This document shows, piece after piece, positions 59,662 to 64,000 of a stretch of DNA of 64,000 bases; position 1 is the first letter of the stretch; the number at the start of each line of letters is the position of its first letter. The notes beneath the pieces are model-generated. The model was not told the DNA's origin and did no database searches. It was given only the letters and a program-made list of their open reading frames with translations. The position numbers and the translations under genes are program-made. Where the stretch lies: contig NZ_FLSP01000027.1 of NCBI RefSeq assembly GCF_900091315.1, positions 28,084 to 92,083 of the forward strand, in the 5' to 3' direction. This DNA comes from Streptomyces sp. DI166 (lineage in GTDB: Bacteria > Actinomycetota > Actinomycetes > Streptomycetales > Streptomycetaceae).

Positions 59662-59695
59662 CGAGGGGCCTCTCGCCATCGCGAGAGGCCCCTCG
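59662..59695 (-). terminator. Hairpin beyond the second truncated tRNA-Lys copy
   Basis: Perfect 14-bp arms CGAGGGGCCTCTCG and CGAGAGGCCCCTCG around 6 nt. It may also end transcription of the metalloprotease gene from the other side. Confidence 0.85.
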
Positions 59696-59702
59696 TTGTC
59701 TG

Positions 59703-59738
59703 TGCGCCGCCAGGGACTCGAACCCCGGACCCGCTGAT
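59703..59738 (-). pseudogene. Truncated tRNA-Lys: 3' 36 nt only
   Basis: It is identical to the 3' 36 nt of the intact tRNA-Lys at 59852-59925 and is broken at the same base as the fragment at 45980-46015. Past the break come GCTG and a TCCGGGGG/CCCCCGGA hairpin, as at the other locus. Beyond its 3' end the sequence CGTTGTCTG is shared with the intact copy, showing tandem duplication. Confidence 0.9.
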
Positions 59739-59810
59739 GCTGGATCATCCGGGGGCAACCCCCGGACCCCCGGCCGGGCCGGTGGCGTCGAGGACCGGTT
59801 GCCCGTATGG

Positions 59811-59844
59811 CGAAAGGCCCCCCGCGCTTGCGGAGGGCCTTTCG
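59811..59844 (-). terminator. Terminator of the third tRNA-Lys gene
   Basis: Arms CGAAAGGCCC(C)CCGC and GCGGAGGGCCTTTCG, nearly perfect, 8 bp beyond the tRNA 3' end. Confidence 0.85.
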
Positions 59845-59851
59845 TTGTCTG

Positions 59852-59925
59852 TGCGCCGCCAGGGACTCGAACCCCGGACCCGCTGATTAAGAGTCAGCTG
59901 CTCTAACCAACTGAGCTAGCGGCGC
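59852..59925 (-). tRNA. tRNA-Lys (anticodon CTT), copy 3
   Basis: A 74-nt tRNA identical to the other two copies. Its 5' 10 nt overlap the 3' end of the preceding same-strand gene, whose stop codon TAG comes from the tRNA's GCTAGC. Confidence 0.97.
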
Positions 59926-60485
59926 CTGCTGACGTCGTAGACCTTAGCATCCTGGTCGGCGGGAGGAAAAATCGATATCCGCACGGCCGCGCGGGCCGCC
60001 CGGACGGCCGCCCAGAGCAGGATCTCGGGGCCCGGCAGCCACGGGTGGCGGGTGTCCGGGGCCACCAGCCAGCGGGCGCCCGCCGGCGCGGACTCGGGGG
60101 CGCCGCCCGGCGCCGGGACGGTCACCGCGTCGCCGTTGCCGTGGCACAGCAGTGGCGGGATGTGCTCGGTGCGGCCGAACTCCTCCCAGCCCAGCAGCGA
60201 CGGCAGCCGCTGGGCCGTGCCCGGCGCGGCGAACAGCAGCATGCGGCCCCGGAAGACCGCCACCGGCCCGGAGCCCGGCCCCTCGTCCCAGAGCCGGTCG
60301 AGTATCCGGCGTCCGAACATCGAGGGTGCGTTGACCACGTCGAAGACCGAGCCGCAGGGCAGCACGACGGGGGCGCCGGGCTGTTCCTCCCAGAGCGCCA
60401 GGGTGGTGCGCGGATACGTTCCTGCCGAGGCCAGCCAGGCGGCTCCGTCCGGGGTGACGCCCGCGGCGTCGAGGCAACTGCTCAT
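59916..60485 (-). CDS. Bifunctional primase/polymerase-like protein
   Basis: A 189-residue protein starting MSSCLDAAGVTPDGAAWLAS. Segments such as VVLPCGSVFDVVNAPSMFGR and VAVFRGRMLLFAAPGTAQRL resemble the short Streptomyces proteins annotated as N-terminal primase-polymerase-like; the catalytic acidic residues are not clear to me, so the name is tentative. Its last codons and stop lie in the 5' end of tRNA-Lys copy 3, so that tRNA is probably released by processing of a shared transcript or has an internal promoter. Confidence 0.55.
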   Translation of the reverse strand: MSSCLDAAGVTPDGAAWLASAGTYPRTTLALWEEQPGAPVVLPCGSVFDVVNAPSMFGRRILDRLWDEGPGSGPVAVFRGRMLLFAAPGTAQRLPSLLGWEEFGRTEHIPPLLCHGNGDAVTVPAPGGAPESAPAGARWLVAPDTRHPWLPGPEILLWAAVRAARAAVRISIFPPADQDAKVYDVSRRR

Positions 60486-60626
60486 GTCAGTAGGTGTACC
60501 GATCGTGAGCGGTCGGTTTCCGAGGGTTGTCGGAAACCGGGACAGGAGCGCGGGCGGGGGAGTATCTTGCCCGCCTCTTGCCCACCTGGCATATGCCGCG
60601 ACGGCGGTTCCCCGGCTCCTGCGGCC

Positions 60627-60995
60627 CTACACGGGGTCGACGTGCTCCCGGCCCTCGACCGCTCCCCGCAGCAGGTCTCTGCCGAACTCGACCATCTTCT
60701 TGGCGTAGTCCTCGGTCCACTCCGCCCGCTCGGCGATGTCCGCCGTGGTGAGCCGGTCGAACCGGCGCGGGTCGGCGAGCTGGGCCGCCGCGATGGCCTG
60801 GAACTCCACGGCGCGGTCGGCCGCCGCGCGGAACGCCAGCGTCAGCTCGGTGGCCCTGGACAGCAGCGCCCGCGGGTCCTCGATGGACTCCAGGTCGAAG
60901 AAGTGCTCCGGGTCGGCCGCCGCCTGAGTGGGCTCGAAGAGCAGGGGCGCGGGGCGTAGCCGCGGTTCGTTCCGACGCGGCGTGGGCTCCGCCAT
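60627..60995 (-). CDS. Hypothetical helical protein
   Basis: A 122-residue protein starting MAEPTPRRNEPRLRP with AAGGAG 5 nt upstream. It is mostly predicted alpha-helix, with Ala/Glu/Arg-rich stretches (SRATELTLAFRAAADRAVEF, AEWTEDYAKKMVEFGRDLL). No membrane segment is seen and I recognise no family. It lies on the same strand as the helicase gene upstream, separated by 98 bp. Confidence 0.72.
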   Translation of the reverse strand: MAEPTPRRNEPRLRPAPLLFEPTQAAADPEHFFDLESIEDPRALLSRATELTLAFRAAADRAVEFQAIAAAQLADPRRFDRLTTADIAERAEWTEDYAKKMVEFGRDLLRGAVEGREHVDPV

Positions 60996-61093
60996 GTCTT
61001 CTCCTTCGTACGTAAGGGCGACCCCCTGGGAAAGCGGGCCACCGTCCATTGTCCCGCGCCCACGCAAGAGGGCCTCGAACCGCAGGTCAGCGC

Positions 61094-62428
61094 TCAGGGC
61101 TTCCACGCCACCCGGTGCTCCCCCAGCCGCGCCAGCACCGCGTGGTTGGCCTCCCAGCCGTCCGGGAACTTCACCACCGTTCCGAGCTGGACCGGTTCCG
61201 TGGACGGGTAGTCGTCCAGGAGGTCCGTCACGCCCGCTCGGCAGATCATGATGCAGGCGTGGCGGTGGCGGGAGGCGAGGACGCACAGGCGGCCCGTCTC
61301 CAGGTGGAAGGCGGTGGCGTCGGGACGGCCGGAGAGCGGGTGCAGGACGACCGTGACGTCGTACTCGCGGCCCTGGAGACGGTTCGCCGTGTCCACCGTG
61401 ACGTCCCGCACGCCCACGGCTTCCAGCGCCGCGCGGACCGCCGCCGCCTGGTCCCGGTGCGCGGTGCCGACCGCGATCCGGTCGGCGGTCAGCGGGACGG
61501 GGTCCGGTGAGCGCTCCGACGTGGCCGCGCCGCCCCGGTCCAGCAGCCGGCGTACCACCGCGGCCACGGCCCCCACCGCCTCCGGGTCCGTGCGCGGGGT
61601 CAGCCTCGCGGGCAGTTCCAGCAGGCCCCAGCCGGCCTCGGCCGCCTCGTCGATGACCCGGTCGGGGCCGGAGCCGTCGGACGGGACGGCGAAGGTGAGG
61701 CGGCGGTCGCCGTGGCCGGTGCCGCTGCGGAAGGGCGTGTACGGGTAGAAGGCGTCCGAGACCAGGGGCGCCGCCGATGCCGGGAGCCGCCAGGACACCG
61801 GCAGGCGGTGCTGGGGCAGTTCCGGGTTGTGGGCCAGGAGGGTGGTCACGGCGGACGCCGACGGGTCGTAGGACAGGCCCGCCCACTGGTCGCCGCCCAC
61901 GATCGAGAACGGGTCCAGCTGGCCGGGATCGCCCACGAACAGCGCCCGCTCGAACAGCCCGGCCACGGCCAGCAGCGCGTCCGAGCGCATCTGGTACGCC
62001 TCGTCCACGATCGCGTGCCGCCACGGCTCGTCGACCTTCACATGCGCCCACTTCGCGGCCGTGGAGATGGTCACGGGCAGCCCGGTGAGGTCGGCGACCT
62101 TCGCCGACTTCCGTACGTTCGGCAGGTTGTCCAGCGCCTTGTCGTACGGGTCGGAGTCGCTGCTGTGCAGGCGGCCCACCGGCAGGTCGGGGTTCTTCTC
62201 GGCGAGGCGGATCACCAGGTCGTCGACCTGCGCGTTGGTCTGCGCCACCACCATCAGCGGGCGGCCCGCGTCGGCCAGCTCCAGCGCCGCGCGCACCACC
62301 AGCGTGGACTTCCCGGCGCCGGGCGGGGAGTCGACCACCACACCGCGGTGGGTGCTGTGCAGGGTGTCCGCGAGGATCGCGTCGGTGGCCCGCGCGGCTG
62401 CCGCGCCCGGGTCGAACACGGCGGTCAC
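61094..62428 (-). CDS. Superfamily I helicase-like AAA ATPase
   Basis: A 444-residue protein. Motifs in order are motif I PPGAGKST (35-42), Ia VVAQTNAQVDDL, II AIVDEAYQM (139-147), III FVGDPGQLDP (164-173), IV VSWRLP, V DTANRLQGREYDVTVV and VI LASRHRHA. This is the SF1B (DNA2/NAM7/RecD2-like) order with no extra domains. The GTG start overlaps the stop of the upstream gene (GTGA), so both proteins are made together. The role is unknown; handling of DNA or RNA ends is possible. Confidence 0.85.
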   Translation of the reverse strand: MTAVFDPGAAAARATDAILADTLHSTHRGVVVDSPPGAGKSTLVVRAALELADAGRPLMVVAQTNAQVDDLVIRLAEKNPDLPVGRLHSSDSDPYDKALDNLPNVRKSAKVADLTGLPVTISTAAKWAHVKVDEPWRHAIVDEAYQMRSDALLAVAGLFERALFVGDPGQLDPFSIVGGDQWAGLSYDPSASAVTTLLAHNPELPQHRLPVSWRLPASAAPLVSDAFYPYTPFRSGTGHGDRRLTFAVPSDGSGPDRVIDEAAEAGWGLLELPARLTPRTDPEAVGAVAAVVRRLLDRGGAATSERSPDPVPLTADRIAVGTAHRDQAAAVRAALEAVGVRDVTVDTANRLQGREYDVTVVLHPLSGRPDATAFHLETGRLCVLASRHRHACIMICRAGVTDLLDDYPSTEPVQLGTVVKFPDGWEANHAVLARLGEHRVAWKP

Positions 62429-64000
62429 AGGATGTCCTCCTCGGTGGGCCGGTCGGCGGGTTCGGGTACGGCCTCACCGGGCGGCCCGCCGTGCGTCCAC
62501 GGCGTCTGCTCCGGGTCCGGCAGCTTCGGCCCGCCGCGCTGGTCGTGCTCGAACAGCGTGAAACAGAGCCGGTCGCCCTTCTCCGGCACGGAACCCGGCT
62601 CGGGCTCCTTGCCGCGGCCCATCTTGTCCAGGATCCGCAGCGTCAGCTGGTCGCCGTCCGCCTCGACGAACTCCGCGGACTGCGGCTTGCCGCCCAGCGC
62701 GCGGTACACCTTCACCCGCTCGGCGAGCTGCGGGGTGTCGTCGGTGCGGACCGTCACCAGCGGGCGCGGGCTCGGCCGCTTGCCCTCGCTGTACGCCATC
62801 ACCACGTCCGTGACCTCGCCCGCGAACGCCTCCCCGGACAGCCGCCGCGCCGCCATGACCAGCGGGTCGTCCAGCGCCTCCTGCGCGTCCAGGCGGGCCT
62901 GTTCGCGCTCGCGCGAGGCCAGCTTGTTCGCCGCGGTCACCGCGTCGTCGCGGCGCGGCTGCGGGGGCTCGCCCGCGGTGATCCGGTCCCGGTGGGCGGT
63001 GAACGACCAGCGGTCGCGCGTCCAGCGCTCCTCGACGTGCGCGCCCTCCTCGGGCAGGTGCGCGCGCAGCAGGTCCAGGCCCTGCCACACCGCGTCCCAG
63101 GTGGGCCGGGTGCACGCCTCGACCAGCGCGCGGATCTCCTGCTCGGCGGCGGTGAGGATGCCGAGCCGGGTGTCCGCCTCCAGGCCGTCCTCGGCGGCGG
63201 CCAGCGCGGTGCGCGCCCGGTCGTAGCGCTCCAGGGCGGGGGCGAGCAGCTTGTTGTCGAACGCCGGGTCGGTGGCCGGTCCGGCGGGCGGCCACAGCAG
63301 TTGGCCGCGCTCGTCGCGGGTCAGTTCCCGGCGCAGGGCGGCCTCGGCGCCGGTCTCGCCCTCGGGCGGGGCGATCCAGGCGAGCAGCGCGCCCAGGTGC
63401 TGGTCCTCCAGCGTGGACTGGCCGGTCGCCCAGTGCCGGGACAGTACGTCGGTCATGGCCAGCAGCAGCGAGGAGCCGGGCACGCGGGAGCGTTCGCCGT
63501 AGTGGGTCAGCCAGCGGCCCAGCAGCGGCACTCTCGGTGGGGCCGGGTAGGGGGTGTCCGGGTCCTGTTCCGCCGTACGGCGGAAGCGCATGGAGCGGCC
63601 GAGCAGGCGTACGTACTCCAGGCCCGCGCGGCTCGGCACGATCAGCTGGGCGGCGTCCGCGCACAGGTCGACCTCGACCTTGACCCGCTTGCCGGTCTCC
63701 GGGTCGGTGTCGGTGCGCTCGGCCGCCTCGACGACCTCGGTGTACCCCTCGATGTACGGCAGCACCACGTCCGCGAGGTCGGCCAGGAACTGGAACCGCA
63801 GGTCACGGTCGCGCGGCTGCGGCACCACCAGCAGCCGCGGCGCGTCCCGGTCGGTCCCGACCAGCGCCCCCAGCGGCGCCCCGGTCTCACCGGCGGTGGT
63901 GAGCGGCACGAACACCAGCGGCCGTGCGGACAGGTGCCGGTGGCGCACGGTGGCCGCGGGCTGCGCACGCCCGGCGTGGACGGCTTCCAGCCGGGCGAGG
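62425..64000 (-). CDS. Unknown protein coupled to the helicase (partial, start outside window)
   Basis: At least 525 residues. The frame is open to the window edge and the visible upstream part (LARLEAVHAGRAQPAATVRH) is coding-like, so the start lies beyond 64000. The protein is soluble and rich in Glu, Arg and Leu, with a helical centre (EREQARLDAQEALDDPLVM) and an acidic, Pro-rich tail. I recognise no domain. GTGA overlap with the helicase gene implies a two-protein complex or pathway. Confidence 0.75.
   Translation of the reverse strand, partial: LARLEAVHAGRAQPAATVRHRHLSARPLVFVPLTTAGETGAPLGALVGTDRDAPRLLVVPQPRDRDLRFQFLADLADVVLPYIEGYTEVVEAAERTDTDPETGKRVKVEVDLCADAAQLIVPSRAGLEYVRLLGRSMRFRRTAEQDPDTPYPAPPRVPLLGRWLTHYGERSRVPGSSLLLAMTDVLSRHWATGQSTLEDQHLGALLAWIAPPEGETGAEAALRRELTRDERGQLLWPPAGPATDPAFDNKLLAPALERYDRARTALAAAEDGLEADTRLGILTAAEQEIRALVEACTRPTWDAVWQGLDLLRAHLPEEGAHVEERWTRDRWSFTAHRDRITAGEPPQPRRDDAVTAANKLASREREQARLDAQEALDDPLVMAARRLSGEAFAGEVTDVVMAYSEGKRPSPRPLVTVRTDDTPQLAERVKVYRALGGKPQSAEFVEADGDQLTLRILDKMGRGKEPEPGSVPEKGDRLCFTLFEHDQRGGPKLPDPEQTPWTHGGPPGEAVPEPADRPTEEDIL

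Noticed and set aside
60627..62477. 616-codon minus-strand frame covering helicase and small gene
   Set aside because: Only its last 122 codons look like a protein with a ribosome binding site; the rest is a shadow of the helicase gene.

Overview
The window is chromosomal DNA from a Streptomyces or a very close relative. GC is very high (most codons end in G or C), GTG starts and ATGA/GTGA gene overlaps are frequent, and several loci are characteristic of Streptomyces: a cslA-glxA-cslZ tip-glucan cluster, a CdgA-like PAS-GGDEF-EAL protein, DUF397/helix-turn-helix (whiJ-type) regulators, class E and F sortases, and a DasR-type site in front of an AA10 LPMO. From memory, gene order from about 34 to 58 kb resembles the S. 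coelicolor region around SCO2838-SCO2817; this was not checked by alignment.

Layout. 0-10.6 kb: start of a probable penicillin-binding protein (truncated by the window edge), a three-gene ABC-2 exporter, a DUF1707 protein, an SGNH hydrolase, a DUF445 membrane protein, an MFS transporter, a VOC protein, a small membrane protein, an alpha/beta hydrolase and a cyclophilin. 10.8-13.0 kb: a whiJ-type regulatory group (broken DUF6879 gene, DUF397 protein, helix-turn-helix regulator, divergent GHKL ATPase). 13.0-21.3 kb: a defence island with an HNH endonuclease, a C5 cytosine methyltransferase, a Vsr endonuclease, an NgoMIV-type restriction enzyme, and a two-gene operon of a MutL/MORC-like GHKL ATPase plus a Z1 helicase-like protein. 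The less GC-skewed codon use of several of these genes suggests horizontal acquisition. 21.5-34.7 kb: housekeeping and cell-surface genes, including a GH30 galactanase-like enzyme, a class E sortase, a YidC-like protein, a ROK regulator divergent from a Gfo/Idh oxidoreductase, surface-anchored proteins and a class F sortase.

34.8-39.9 kb: cslZ (GH6), glxA (copper radical oxidase) and cslA (GT2 glucan synthase). 40.3-46.2 kb: a peptidase with peptidoglycan-binding repeats, an SPFH-like protein, an LPMO and an acyl-CoA synthetase, bracketed by tRNA-Lys(CTT) genes. 46.3-54.8 kb: an IclR regulator, an ehuBCDA-type ABC importer, DUF3830, amidase, hydroxyacid dehydrogenase and two Asp/Glu-racemase-superfamily genes, probably an uptake and catabolic cluster for an ectoine-like or amino-acid-like compound. 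54.9-64 kb: a flavin oxidoreductase, CdgA, a secreted metalloprotease, a third tRNA-Lys, and a minus-strand series ending in an SF1 helicase and an unknown partner that runs off the window.

The most interesting part is the 13-21 kb island. It joins a complete NgoMIV-like type II restriction-modification system with Vsr and with a MORC-like ATPase/Z1 pair, and probable control dyads lie between divergent genes. Other unusual features are truncated tRNA-Lys copies next to two of the three intact tRNA-Lys genes (one supplies the stop codon of an acyl-CoA synthetase), minisatellites apparently grown from the 3' ends of genes (33 bp at 2.9 kb, 40 bp at 56 kb), and a DUF6879 gene with an internal deletion.
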